A stretch of 64,000 nucleotides of DNA, taken from Sphagnum compactum (taxonomy: Eukaryota > Bryophyta > Sphagnopsida > Sphagnales). Of the stretch, positions 11,395-22,971 are shown piece after piece. Within the stretch, counting starts at the first letter, position 1, and every line of letters starts with the position of its first letter. The stretch spans positions 15,996,001 to 16,060,000 of the forward strand of contig OZ234498.1 in the NCBI GenBank assembly GCA_965153455.1, in the 5' to 3' direction. A program made the position numbers and the translations under genes. The notes beneath the pieces are model-generated. The model saw only the letters and a list, made by a program, of their open reading frames with translations, made no database searches and was not told the origin of the DNA.

Positions 11395-11965
11395 CCAAGA
11401 TGGTTTTTTACAGGGCCTGCATCTCGTCAACCTTACTCTACGAGTGTGAATTGTGGGCACTCACACATGCCTAGGCAAGAAAGTTCAATGCCATCCACAT
11501 GGGCTTTCTGCGCAAGCTATCGAGGGTGAAGTGGTGGCAGAAACTAAGCAATGTAGTAGTTGCAACCAGACGTGACATTGAATAGATCCCCATCATGTTA
11601 AGCAAGACATGCATGTGGTGGGTGGGATACATGGTTAGGATGGGGAACATTAGTCTCCCCAAGAAAATACTTTTTGGGGGTTTGGCAAGGGCGAGGGAGG
11701 TCGAAGCAGAGGGTGGCCACACTATACGAGCAGGATATTTGTGACATGGTAACTATTGGACTGGTTTTAGTTTCAAGGTGCAAAATTTGTTTAGTAGGCC
11801 CAACATGGTGGATCTTAGCCCAAGACAAAACCATGTGGGGGGCGTGCATTGACAAACGTTGGCCATGAAGGCCATTAGCACCTATGCTACCTTATAGCAG
11901 CTAAGATTAGCAAAAACAGGCCTCACCCATCTTACATGTAATTGTGTGTGTGTGTGTGTGTGTAA
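11395..11965 (+). mobile_element. 5'-truncated LINE, reverse transcriptase C-terminal relic (copy A)
   Basis: Translation in one frame gives LLYECELWALTHA, RKFNAIHMGFLRKLSRVKWW, WWVGYMVRMGN, LPKKILFGGLARAREVEAE and later WWILAQDKTMWGACI. These match in order the known C-terminal landmarks of LINE ORF2 (LYG.E.W, clR+i, W.GH..RM...R.PK, and LA.DR..W+). In-frame stops include TAG near 11,471 and 11,585. The element ends in a TG-repeat tail at 11,943-11,964, as many LINEs end in simple repeats. It interrupts the TTATTTTAGGTTATT tract, and the same insertion in copy B (52,965-53,416) shows it predates the duplication. Confidence 0.85.
11943..11964. repeat. (TG)n microsatellite at LINE 3' end
   Basis: An uninterrupted TG run directly after the LINE-derived sequence. 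It is absent from copy B because of the 169-bp deletion that removes 11,835-12,003. Confidence 0.9.
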
Positions 11966-12069
11966 ATTATTTTAAATTATTTTATGTTATTCCACCTTTG
12001 ATTATTCTAAGATATTTTACCTAAATTATTTTCAATTATTTTTGGTTATTTTAAGTTATTCCACCCAAA

Positions 12070-12850
12070 AATGGTTATTAAGGGTGCCATGTTAGGGGTG
12101 TAGGTGCGTAATTTAAAGTGTGGAGCTTTTTATGCACCCCACAAATTAAAGTGCACCTAAAAAAAATTCAATTTGTTCAACACATTTTTTAACATGGCCC
12201 CATGCACATTTATGACACCCACTCTAACATGTGGCAACAATGTGGTGCCTATGTGGTCTTACATGGTGTCAATGTAACATACGTGACAATATGTTCCCAT
12301 GTTGGAGAACATATGTTTTCAAATGGGAACCCAAATTTTAAGGTTTTGGGAACACATGTTCACATCTCTAGCAATAAGATAAGAGGGAATTATGGGTATT
12401 TCATTTACCCAAATTCATTAGGTTATTAGTGAAATTAAATAAAATTTTACTAATATGCAACTTATATGGTTTTAATGAAAAATAACTAGTTGATTAAAAC
12501 ATTTTTAGTGAAATTATTTTAATCATTTTAGACAATCACATGTTGCATTAAATAATTTCTAATTTTGAAAATTTTAACATGTATATTATGAGGTCCCAAG
12601 TGATATGACATGGACTATAGTGCCACATCATCATATAACTTCTTTTCTTTTCAAGTTGTGGAGTCATAAATTGAATTTTTTTTGAATCATGTCGTGACAA
12701 ATATACATGCCACGTGAAAAAATATATATATATATAGATGTTACATATATTGGGTTTTTTCAACAAATGTTTTTACATCATTCACTACCACCATATGTAC
12801 ATGTTCGTATACTACATTTGTACATGATGAATCAATGTATATACATTAAT
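12070..12850. other. Non-coding AT-rich sequence
   Basis: A 75-codon open frame (12,202-12,429) is shared with copy B, but it has no recognisable motif or codon signature. A TA run lies at 12,722-12,738. I see no supportable gene. Confidence 0.5.
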
Positions 12851-12863
12851 GCACACATCCATT

Positions 12864-12920
12864 AAGGTTTGAGCCAAAAACCTCATGGAGATGCACCAAG
12901 ATCTTAACCACCAAATCATT
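12864..12920 (-). mobile_element. tRNA-derived SINE-like head (copy A)
   Basis: On the minus strand TGATTTGGTGGTTAAGATC (12,918-12,900) is an A-box-like block. GGCTCAAACCTT (12,875-12,864) is the B-box position, about 54 bases away. Copy B still has GGCTCGAACC at 54,266-54,275, close to the GGTTCGANNCC consensus, which strengthens the call. No full cloverleaf is evident. Confidence 0.5.
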
Positions 12921-12929
12921 TCATGAAGA

Positions 12930-14080
12930 CTTTAATAACATATATGAAAAATTAATTCTATTATTTTTTACATGAATTTTTTTAGGAAATTCAAATTTTA
13001 ACAACATTTTTTTCAAAGTATTACAAATGAAAACATAATCTTTTGAAGTTTATATTCAATATTTTATTTAAGGAATTTTTTATTTTAAATAATAATTAAA
13101 AAAACTTAAAGTAACATGCTATATATATATATATATGGGTTTAAATTGACTTACACTTTTTAGAAATGTGATTTCATTCAATATGAATTTAAAAATGCCT
13201 TCATTAACTTATAATGAATTGGCATAAAATAGTTGAGAATATCTTATAGTAGCCTAAAGTGGAATAGCCAAAAAATTAGGTTGGAATAACCTAATGTAAT
13301 TAAGAATAGTCTAGGGGTTTTAGCTATTTTTCCATAACTATTTTTGCCAATGTTAGGTATTTTTGTTATATGTGAACGACATGAATGAATATGGCCTTGT
13401 GTGTTGGAGGTGGTTAGGGTAATGAAAAATGGACACTAGTGATTAAGAAAATAGTAATGGTGAACATAATCAAAATCTCTCCCCAATGAATTCAATACAA
13501 ACATGCCTAAAACCTAATTCCAAGAAATGGGTTTTAGATCTATACTTGATAGTCATCTTAGATTATGTCTTGAAATGCACTTGAAAATGAAATATCATTT
13601 AATTGTGTATGGTCAATGTCCACATGATAACAAGGAGCTAGATATTGTTGGCACAGCCTAGGATTTTCAATTCACACCCAAGAAATAGTCTAACACGGTG
13701 GATTCACACATGCATATTGGCTTGTACATGATGGATAGGCTCTTGAGCTTATGCATAAGACACATCTCAATGTAGTTCAAATAACCTTACAATGTCAATT
13801 CCAAGGACACTTATTGGTTGGGGTTAGTTAGTTGATGCTTATCATATACAATGATTTGGGTGAAAGGAAATTGTCGTGAAACAATGAAAACAAAAAAAAA
13901 TCCCGACATGAAAATTGTTAAGGATAAAGGCCAAGGGGTGATGATGTTGATCAAAACATTTTGATTAATGTGTTGTGAGGTAAAAAACAAATCTTTCCAC
14001 AATGTTAAATATTGGTAGGATGAAAGTCAATTATATAGACTTTTTTATTATAGTTCCATGTCATACAAAATTGCACATCA
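12930..14080. other. Non-coding AT-rich sequence
   Basis: A TA run occurs at 13,122-13,136. An inverted TTATTTTAGGTTATT-type tract occupies about 13,230-13,310. I see no gene. Confidence 0.5.
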
Positions 14081-14088
14081 TTGACATT

Positions 14089-14260
14089 GGTTTTGATACC
14101 ATGGTTGGGGCACCCAAATTCAACATCTCCTTCATGTGATTACATTAATATGTTTAACCTAAGAGATTGAAGACGATCCAATGTAGGCAAGATTAAGTGA
14201 AACTATGGACATTTGATTGATGCGAATATTCAATTTCAAGTAGGAGATGTTGTTAGTAGC
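14089..14260. mobile_element. Possible LTR-retroelement signature (copy A)
   Basis: On the minus strand 14,104-14,089 reads CCATGGTATCAAAACC, similar to the primer-binding site for initiator-Met tRNA (TGGTATCAGAGC) that follows plant Copia/TRIM LTRs. On the plus strand 14,236-14,252 reads CAAGTAGGAGATGTTG (CAAGCGGGAGATGTTG in copy B), like a Copia polypurine tract followed by a TGTT LTR start. The two cues point in opposite orientations, so this is only a weak sign of degraded LTR-element ends. Confidence 0.25.
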
Positions 14261-15538
14261 TTGTTGAAAACATCGAATTGATCCCTAGTGGAAGGGAGAA
14301 TGTGTATGCACTCACATTAATAATGCTAGTTGCACTAAGAACTTGTACTACCTTGGGGTTGGTAGACATTGCTTTTATAAAATTGTTATTAGTAGACTAT
14401 AAACAATTGAAGGACAAATTGATCTTGGTCTAGTAAAGTTAAAGCTCTATTCCTAAATTAGAAATAACCTCCAAAGCAAGTCCAAGGGTCACCATTATTT
14501 GTGAGTCAAAGTCATGTAAAAGTTGATTAAAATTTGAATGACTTTTTCCATATTGTGTCCATTTGGGCAGTTATATTTGCATGGTTTGTAAATGCTTTGA
14601 GCAACAACCTTTTATGTTACTCTACAAGTGTAGGATCTTGTTAGAATAACTTGCATGGCTAAATTGTAAAGTTTTTTTAAAAAGTTTTAAAAAATCTAAT
14701 TTCAAGTGTGGAAGCTTTAGTGCACCTTTATTGCAACATGATTTGAAACACTAATAGATAATGTTTATTAGTTCGTAATGGTGTAGTGCTCACATTATGT
14801 TTGCAACGCAATGTTTCTTTCAAATTATTTATGTAGTCAATATTTTCCAAGCATGTTACAATTTGTGAAACCTTTAATAAAATTTCAAGGCCCAAATTAT
14901 ATTATATTTTGTGAAACCTTTAACTAATTTTGAAGGTTGATTTAAGTTATTCAAACCAATATAACCATTGATTAATTTTACAAGCTTTGTCATTTTTATT
15001 GGAATTTTGACTTAATCATTAATCACTAGAAGGAATGAATGTCTTTTGCAACCAAAAAAAAAATGATTAGAAATCATCAATGACTCTATGAATGACTATT
15101 ATAATCGTACAATATATAACTTTTAATCTTACGTGGAAAAATAAATAATCATAAATGAATTGTTTTTGTCACTAATGGATGATATTCTTACATATGGTCA
15201 TTATTACAATTCATGGTTTTTCAAAAGTTCAAGTTGATTAACAAATCTTTTTTGACTAATGGACATGTACATTTGATTATAGGCCCGAGGCTTGAATAAC
15301 ATGTGTATTTTTAACTGGTAAACTTGATTAAAGTCACTTATTTGATTATATGTCAAATTGAACATCTAATCAAGTTGGACAAAAAGATGATCACCTTGTT
15401 CAAAACGAGACCAATGGATTTTAGTCAATTGGAACATCTAGTCAAGTTAGACGAAACAACGGTGTTATAGTCAAATGGGACATCCTATGTTACTTAATTG
15501 GTCAAGATAGCTATTAACTAAACTAGGCAATAACTTGG
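14261..15538. other. Non-coding AT-rich sequence
   Basis: No coding or RNA signal recognised. The sequence is shared with copy B (55,665-56,940) with small indels. Confidence 0.5.
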
Positions 15539-15870
15539 GCCTACCTACATACCTACCCACCTACCATCTTACAAACCTACCTACCTACCTCCTACTTCCC
15601 ACCTACCATCCCACATCCTAATTACCCCCCAACCTACTTACCTACATACCTACCTACTTCCTACTTCCCACCTACCATCCTACATCTTTACATACCCACC
15701 TATCTCCTATTTCCCATCTACCATCCGAAATTTCTACCTACTTACCCACTTACTTACCTAACTACCTACCTCCTATGGATTATAAGCTACTTACTTACCT
15801 ACCCCTCTACATACCAAGCATCATGCAACCTACCTACTAACTACCTAACATTTGTATTTACCTACACAAT
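15539..15870. repeat. CCTA/CTAC-rich imperfect tetranucleotide block (copy A)
   Basis: About 330 bp made almost wholly of 'ctac', 'ccta' and 'ttac' steps. A longer internal motif ('ctacttcccacctaccatcc') is repeated at least twice. Strand asymmetry is strong, with almost no G on this strand. A smaller satellite of the same type is at 16,100-16,170. Copy B has it at 56,941-57,275. Confidence 0.85.
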
Positions 15871-15929
15871 TAATGATGTGAAATAAATAAGTGAAATAAA
15901 AAATTTGACAAATTTTGTCAATTTTGGAA

Positions 15930-15992
15930 GGTGTTGTCCATTGGTAAGGACTTGGGTTATCATTAGGGAAGTGAGGGGTTCAATTTCTAATA
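15930..15992 (+). mobile_element. tRNA-derived SINE-like head (copy A)
   Basis: TTGTCCATTGGTAAGG (15,934-15,949) resembles an A box, and GGGTTCAATTTC (15,977-15,988) resembles a B box at tRNA-like spacing (54 bases). It lies just after the CCTA block. Copy B equivalent is 57,332-57,395. Confidence 0.4.
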
Positions 15993-16298
15993 CTTGTAAC
16001 TTATATACTTGTTTAAATAGTTAAAGTAAGTAGGGTAAATGAAGTTAGGAATGTTAGATAGACTAAGCTAAGTTAAGTAGGCTAAGCTAAATTACCACCC
16101 ACCTACTTCTTTTTTTACGACCTACTTAAACCTATACACAAGGTTTACCTACCTACCTAAACCTACCTACACCAAAAAAAAATGATAATAATCCCAAAAA
16201 AAAAAAATTGGTTAAAAATTTCACTAGTCAAATGGTCCACTATCCAATAATCAAAATGACCAATCAAATAGTCTACTAGTTTGTTAGTAAAAAAGACC

Positions 16299-17350
16299 CA
16301 CTACGAGAAATATTATCATTTGCAACTATTGTTTGTGACTACTTTTTAGTCGTAAACAACATTTGCGACTAAAATTCTTATAGTAGCAAACGACAAGTTG
16401 AACATAACAACTAGTCACATGCGACAAATGAAGTTTTTTCCTTAAATATGTATTTAGTTGTCATATACATCTATACATAAGCAATTTTACAATTGCAATT
16501 ATGACTATTTTGGTAACAAATGGTGTTTTGCCACATGGGTCCATAGATAACTACCGTTTGCACACGCATGATGATGCCACATGGAAAATTATTGTCCAAC
16601 GATAATGAGTTCAACAAATAAACCAAGCAAGTTGTTTTTGCGACTACGATTAGGCAATTACATATAACACATAATCCATGGCCCATCAATCGCCATTTGT
16701 CCACTTGTAATTATTGGATTTTAGTTTAAGGTTGATGAGAAAGATTCACCATCATGCATCATGTGGCCTCAAATTTGCCATGTGTCATCTAACAATATAA
16801 TCATGGGCATTGATTTAGGGTTAGGTCATGGAACCAATGTAGTTGTAAATGGAACTATTGGTTTATAGTCAATTTTGACAAATCATCAACAACTAATGCG
16901 ACACCATGTGTACGGCCAATTTGATGTTAATTAAGGTTAGGGATTGGTGATAGCCCTGTTGTTTCGTTCCATGTGTCAACAATATGTGCCTAGTTGATCT
17001 ATTTTTAAGGTTTGGGTTTGGTGCACCGTACTCACAACTACAACTAGGGGTATGTAGTTGCAAATGATGGCATATCGACCGACCCACAAGATATCATGTG
17101 TAAGTTCATTTTCAAATTAATTAGGGTTAGGGTTTGGCAACAACCATGTTGTCAGTTACCACATGTCAAGTAGGGGCGACTTCATATCAAATGGTTTTAT
17201 GTTTGCCATGTGTATGGTAGGATTTAATTACTTATGTGATAATTAAGGTTAAGGTTGCATGATTAAGGTCACACCAAGTCAATCGTTTTGCCAACTAGGT
17301 GCGTGGTAGTTGCAACAATTATTAATTGATTTACCCACCACATGTAGGGC
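16299..17350. mobile_element. CACTA-like terminus with subterminal repeats (copy A)
   Basis: CACTACGAGAAAT at 16,299 matches the form of plant En/Spm (CACTA) terminal inverted repeats, and is followed by dense short motifs. ATCATTTGCAACTA at 16,315-16,328 recurs inverted at 17,055-17,068. 'gcgact', 'gttgcaa' and 'ccatgtgt'/'aaggttaggg' blocks recur every 100-150 bases. An inverted TTGCAACTAC/GTAGTTGCAA pair is perfect in copy B and mutated here (17,288-17,315). The opposite terminus was not found, so the extent of the element is unknown. Confidence 0.5.
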
Positions 17351-17830
17351 TTGTAAGATTTTTTAAACTTCGGTTTTTTGAACATGAATGGGGTTAGGGC
17401 AACCAAATAAGTTATAATTTTCTACTATTGGCCTTGTGTGCACCATGATTCTTAATTATATATATTAGGGTTCTTTTTATATGTCCTATAGGTGCCATTG
17501 GTCAATTGTTATTATAGCAAGGCCAAAGGATTTAAGGTTAGGGTATTTGTTGTGGTTACATTTGTAATTAGTTTGAAATTACCCTAGGTGTTCATATTTT
17601 AAGGCTATTTTTTTCAATCCTAGTTTGTTGGAGCTAAAATTGGTTTGTTTACTTGTTACATAGGTATAAAATACCTGCATTCATCATGCAAAATCTACAT
17701 TAGTTTGCATATGACCCAACCAAGCTAGGTTGCACATTACAAATGTTCAAATTTATAGCATTCATGTCATCAAATGTTACTAATTGGTACAACAAATTCC
17801 ATGTTTTCTAGTCCCTTAATTATGCAATGA
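17351..17830. other. Non-coding stretch between CACTA-like end and minus-strand relic
   Basis: Further 'aaggttaggg'-type motifs occur. I see no gene. Confidence 0.45.
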
Positions 17831-20560
17831 ATGTCTATCACAAATGAAAGTTCAAAAGTATCAACAAAATTACACACATTGGGTTGTTACCCTACCCCAA
17901 AAAATTGCCATCGTTCTGAGCAAATACCATTAAAGAAAGCCAATAACCCACTTGGCTACATGTTATCCCTTGCAACTTGGCACCATAATTCAACACTTAA
18001 TGGCACTCTACATGAATTGGCCTTCCCAAACAAGATTACTACCCATGACATCTTTGAGTTATAACTGTGGGGCGTCATCGTTCAGATCAAGCACTCGTAA
18101 AGGAGTGTCACCCTTTCCTTCCAATATCTTTCCAAGCTGGACTCAAAACCATGATTGAAAAACAAGTTTCCCATGCTGGACTCATCCATCTCCTCCTATG
18201 CCTAAAATTAAACCTTTCCCAATAATCTTTGTTTCATGGTTAGGGTTGCAAAGGAGAATGAATCCCCTATTTTAAACTACATAGCACAACAAAAACATCC
18301 ATGAAAGTTTATTAACCTCCAAAGACAAGCATTAAGGAAGTTGCCTAGATGTAAACACAAACATGTTTTATTCAGGCAAGGGTTTAAGGTTTCACTTGTT
18401 GCCATTATATCCCTCGTATTGTAAGCACCTGCTTTGGAGCAACATACCATTACCTAGTGGTTACACTTGACAAAGTCGTGGTTGTTGTCCTCTTCCTACC
18501 TTTCTACCAACCACCACGCCCAAATATCCCTACCCCCATCCCAGAACATGCCCAAAACCCCTTCAATTATAGGTTGTAATGTTTTAACTAAGGTTTCAAC
18601 CAATTAGATGATAAGTTTTTGTTGCTTTGATGCATGCAGTCATGGTGTGGTACGGCCAAAAACACTTACAATTATAACAGGCTTGTTCACCCCATGAAGT
18701 AGTCATAGAGTGCATACCTTGGAATGGGGGGCTTAATTAGCACGACTATTTGTTGTGGCAGCTGTTGAGCGACCCCTACAACTTGCTTATCCACTCCTAA
18801 GATACCTCCCACATGTCCCTCCTTTGCCACCAACACATAGTTGACAAAAGAACCATGAGGTCTATCATCAACATGTTTTGCCACCATTTTTTTGTCACAC
18901 ATCCCATGGGCATGACCATCTAGTTGGGGATTCAATGTGGTCTATTCAAATTATTGCAACATGGCCTGAAGGGTGCCATTGCCCATTAGTAGACCATCAA
19001 TTGGACCTAGATTGCCATTAGCAATTGATCCACCCATTTTTTTTTTAATGGTTGTAACAATTGGCAATTTTATTATTGTCGGCCCTTCCTCAAGCTATCC
19101 TAGCAGCTTCTTCATGAAGCTATTCATGGTCTCATTTGGCTTATCAATGCCTCGTGCATTTTCATTACAAGCTTTTAGCACCTTTGCAACTTCCACATTC
19201 ACCTCTAGGAGCTTCCTTTATATGGCAGTGATACAAAAGGATAGACCACCAGATTGTGACCCTTGCCACATGACTGGCTAATCCCCAACATACACTTTTG
19301 ATATTTAATAACATTTCTCAATCCCTAGAAGCCAATTGTAGAACATTGACCCATGGTTAACAATGACAGGTGCACTCATAGGTTTGCTAACATAGTTCGT
19401 TCATGCTGCAGCCATTTTTGACAGTGATGGGCTTCGTTGGTGTGCACTTTTCTATCACATGTCAATTTCATGTTAGTTACGTTCCCAACTTGCATGGACA
19501 ATGTTGTAGCCAACATAAAATCTGGGACACATTTCACTAGGCCACACATTAGACATTGAAAAACACATCACTAACCAACTTCTTTTCTGCCCCTACCTTC
19601 CCACTGTGTCCATAGGTGCTAATGGTCATGACTCCACCTTTTGCATCTGCCATGACTTTAGACTTTTTTTGTGCCTCCCATCCTCGCCATTGCCGAAAAA
19701 GTTTATCCATTTAGTTTGCTCTACTCCCATAGGACAATCTCGTTGCCCTCCTTTTGCATACCTTTTCTTTAAACGACAACGTTTCCCTTTCATGAAACAC
19801 CTTACACAATCCTTGAACCCTTGTGCTTTCAACTTATGGTTGGCATATTCAAACATTTCATCCATCTTTCTTTGAAGTTTTGCCATGTCCACTGGGTTCT
19901 GTTCATTCACCTTAACCACTGCTAAGATTAGTAAACATGGTGTTAGCCCTTGTATTGCATTGTCCCATGCATTTTCCTGTCACAAGCACCATCTATTTTA
20001 TTACTTTTTGTCACTGCCACCTTATGTGGTCGCAACCCCCTCTCCTAGTGTTCTTTAGCCTCATTTTCTTGAGTCTTTTTAAAACCTTGTTGTTGTGCTT
20101 TAAGGTTTGATTTTATCTTCCATTGAGATTCCACATTAGCCTTTTCAAAGGTAGGGTTTGATGTAGGTGGGGAGCCATTTACATCTTGTGCTTGATGGGC
20201 TACCTGCTCATCTATGCCATGCCCACTAGCACATTGGTGTTGTAGCTAGGGGCTACCCCAATTTCCTAGTGCACAACAATTGCAAAGGCCTTCGTTCCTA
20301 CAACTTGGCCCTTCACCCCAATTGTGGTAACCTCCTTGCCATGTAGTGCAATGAGTTGATGGTCCACAATGCCTAGACAATAGTGGACCCATATTAACAT
20401 GTCTTTATTGAGGATTGCATGATGGACCCCCATAACCTTGCATATTATGCCCACCTTGACAGCCACCTCCCATGTTTGGAAATGATCTTACATCAAAACC
20501 ATCACTAACATTTTTCCTTGTTTGGTGTGGGCTACCCATCCGAACACCCCTTGATGATTT
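17831..20560 (-). pseudogene. Decayed minus-strand protein-coding region, family unrecognised (copy A)
   Basis: Several long minus-strand frames line up in order: 20,466-20,266 (66 codons), 19,919-19,626 (97 codons), 19,281-18,970 (broken by stops), 18,935-18,687 (82 codons), and a broken stretch about 18,150-17,880 with peptides such as KGDTPLRVLDLNDDAPQL. The 97-codon frame has a lysine-rich CVRCFMKGKRC motif preceded by an amphipathic MDEMFEYANHKLKAQ helix, resembling a small zinc-binding or nucleic-acid-binding module. G+C is higher than in the flanks. The same segments sit at 59,231-61,960 in copy B, where the Cys-motif frame is longer (127 codons). It may be the body of the CACTA-like element ending at 16,299 or a dead host gene; I cannot name the family. 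Confidence 0.45.
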
Positions 20561-22545
20561 CTCCATTCAAATTATTTTTGAAGTTATTTCACACTAAGGG
20601 TTCTTTGACATTGTGGCCTGCTTTCAAGAATCCCATCACAACTAAGGAGCCAAAAACACCAAAATACACCAAGATTGTTAATGTTATGTGGTTGCATGCA
20701 TGTGGTTGTTGCCTTGGGGTAGATGCAAGTTAGGGTGGCTCATTTTTGTGATGAAATGGTGTTTTTTCCTTGGGTACCCTTTAATCAATTGCATGCGGTG
20801 ATTAATATATCTTTAGATCTAATGATTGGGACTTGGATCTAAACGACCAATTTCATTATGAAAAAAACTATGTGGTTATTTATTGATAAAGAATTCACTT
20901 GTTAATAGTAATGGACTTTTGAAGTGAAAATATATGGATTGGTCATTTGACTAGAACATAACAAAATGGAAAAAAAAATTGATTCACAATCCAAATTTGT
21001 TACTAATACTCAATATTTAATGTAATACAAGATGATAAACTCATATGAGAAATCTTTTATTTGAATAGTTTAATCGTTTGATAGTTAAGGACTTTTGAAT
21101 GGTTAAATTTTGACCATATTTTTCATAAGTCCACATGAATTGCAATTTTGGTTTGTTTTTTAATTTTTTTGTCTCTTGTAATAATCCAATTGAACCCTAT
21201 GATAAAATCACATGGTTTGCACAAGGTTGTTTTGCCCGAGAAAGGCATTGAATATAGTTCAATTTGGGTGTTTAACATCTTGCCATTTTTATTGTTGATT
21301 ACTATAGATAACCAATTTTATAGCATTTTTTAATTTCAAAAACCTTTACAAGAAGTCATTATTTATTGTTAAATCCCTTTTCGATGTTCACATTTGATGC
21401 TACTTCATAAAATTGAAATTAAAAGCATTGCTATCTAATAAAAAATTATTTTGAAATTTGAAATTTGAAATTAAAACACTCCAATGCTGAGAAAAAAACA
21501 TTGTACTTGTGTTCAATGTTTTTTTTTTGTTTGTTTGGTGCAAAATTATTTCACAGAGTTGTAAGAAGGTCACAGTTAGTGATTTGTTTTTGGTGGAATT
21601 TTGCCAAGTGGTGACCGAAAAAATGGGCATGTGATTTCAACAAAGGATTTATTGGAAACTTTTCAAAAAATTCACCAAATTTAAATAGCGCATTATTGGA
21701 AGTTTTCTATGACTAAGCAAGATTTTTAAAATAACCTAATGTCCATCAAAGACAATTGCCATCTAGTGTGAATTAATCCCTAGGATCCTAACTTGTATAG
21801 TGACAAAAGGATTTTGGAAAAAAAAACCTTGGTTGCCACCTTCTCAATTTATGGATTTTTTTCTAGGAATGTTTTGAAAAATTTGTGAGAAATATAGGGA
21901 AATAAAAGCTAACTTTGCCACATGTAGACTTTCTAGTCCTACAAGTGGAAAAAAATGCCAAGTTTATGAAAGAAAATAAACTTTGGACTTCTTAAATGTT
22001 TTGCTACCAAATAATAATTTATTTTAAATACTTCATTTTGAAATTAAAATATTCCAAAAATATTTTCAAAAATTATTCAATTTTTTTATAAATATATATT
22101 TCTTCATGAAGCTAAATCTTTAAAATTGTGTGCTTTTTAAAAATAATATCATTTGTGCTTGCAAAGATAGTATGCTATAACTAGCACACTAGGGAAAATG
22201 TAAAAATTCAAGGGCACATTTCAAATATGTTGAGTTTCCTTTGGAAACTGGAAATTGATTTAATGCTACATTGAATAATTAATATAGGTCTGAAAATTTA
22301 TTGACATTTTGGCAAATTGTGGTTGTAGGTGAAAGAAACTATTGGCAGATTGTGAGCAATTGGAGATGGGAACTAGCAAGCACAACAAGCCAGATGGACA
22401 ACAAATAACATATAGATTCCAAAAAGACAATGTTATTAGTGAATAAGGAAAAAAAGTAATTTTTTAAATTATAATATTATATAGTATTATTATTAATCAA
22501 AATTGGGGCTTTTTTAACGAGTAGAAAATGTGATAATGCCCACAC
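20561..22545. other. Non-coding AT-rich sequence
   Basis: No gene recognised. A short run of GAAATTT repeats is at about 21,449-21,470. Conserved with copy B to the end of the window. Confidence 0.55.
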
Positions 22546-22550
22546 ATTAA

Positions 22551-22912
22551 AGATGTAGTTAAGTATAATGAGATTACAAAAAATGTAAACTAATAACCAT
22601 TGATTATTAATTTCTTATTTATAATGTTTTGTACCTAACATTGGAAATCAAATGCCTATGTTTTTCACATATAGGGTTGTATTTTGTAATGATAAAACAT
22701 CTTTTCAATACATCAACGGAGATGTAATCAAATATAATAACATTATAAAAATGTAAAGTAATAGCCATTTAGGTTATTAGTTTCGTATTTATAATGTATT
22801 GTATTTAACATTGGAAAAATAATTTATATTTAAAAGATTGAATGCCTGTGCTTATTAGCATATGGGGTTGTATTTTTAAATAATAAATCATTTTCCCAAT
22901 ACATCAAAAGAA
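22551..22912. repeat. Two diverged tandem units of about 180 bp
   Basis: Both units begin 'gatgtaRtYaaRtataat' (22,551 and about 22,721) and share 'tatttataatgt', 'aacattgg' and 'ggttgtattttt'-like stretches, ending with 'aatacatca'. The first unit is partly inside the segment shared with copy B, which ends at the window edge. Non-coding. Confidence 0.65.
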
Positions 22913-22971
22913 AAAATAATAATATTAAATTTACTCTAATTCAATTCAAAATTTGAATATTTGTTAAGTTC

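Larger units (their letters stand above)
1..22610. repeat. Large segmental duplication, copy A (direct orientation)
   Basis: From base 2 this stretch aligns almost continuously with 41,854-64,000. The offset is 41,852 at the left end and about 41,400 at the right end, and it shifts at each large indel. Matching landmarks include the TA microsatellite, the SINE-like heads, the hairpin at 9,908, the LINE tail, the CCTA block and the minus-strand relic. By eye the copies differ at a few percent of bases, often C/T or G/A changes. The left end coincides with the window edge, so the repeat probably continues to the left. It could be a tandem duplication with a period near 41-43 kb or two members of a dispersed segmental family; the window does not decide. 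Confidence 0.95.

Noticed and set aside
17120-17140. Telomere-like TTAGGG repeats
   Set aside because: There are only two adjacent units within a region of 'aaggttaggg' motifs, with no run of plant TTTAGGG.
21780-21800. Right-hand CACTA terminus at 'ttgtatagtg'
   Set aside because: It shares only CACTA-like bases with 16,299, diverges in the following bases, and differs in copy B.
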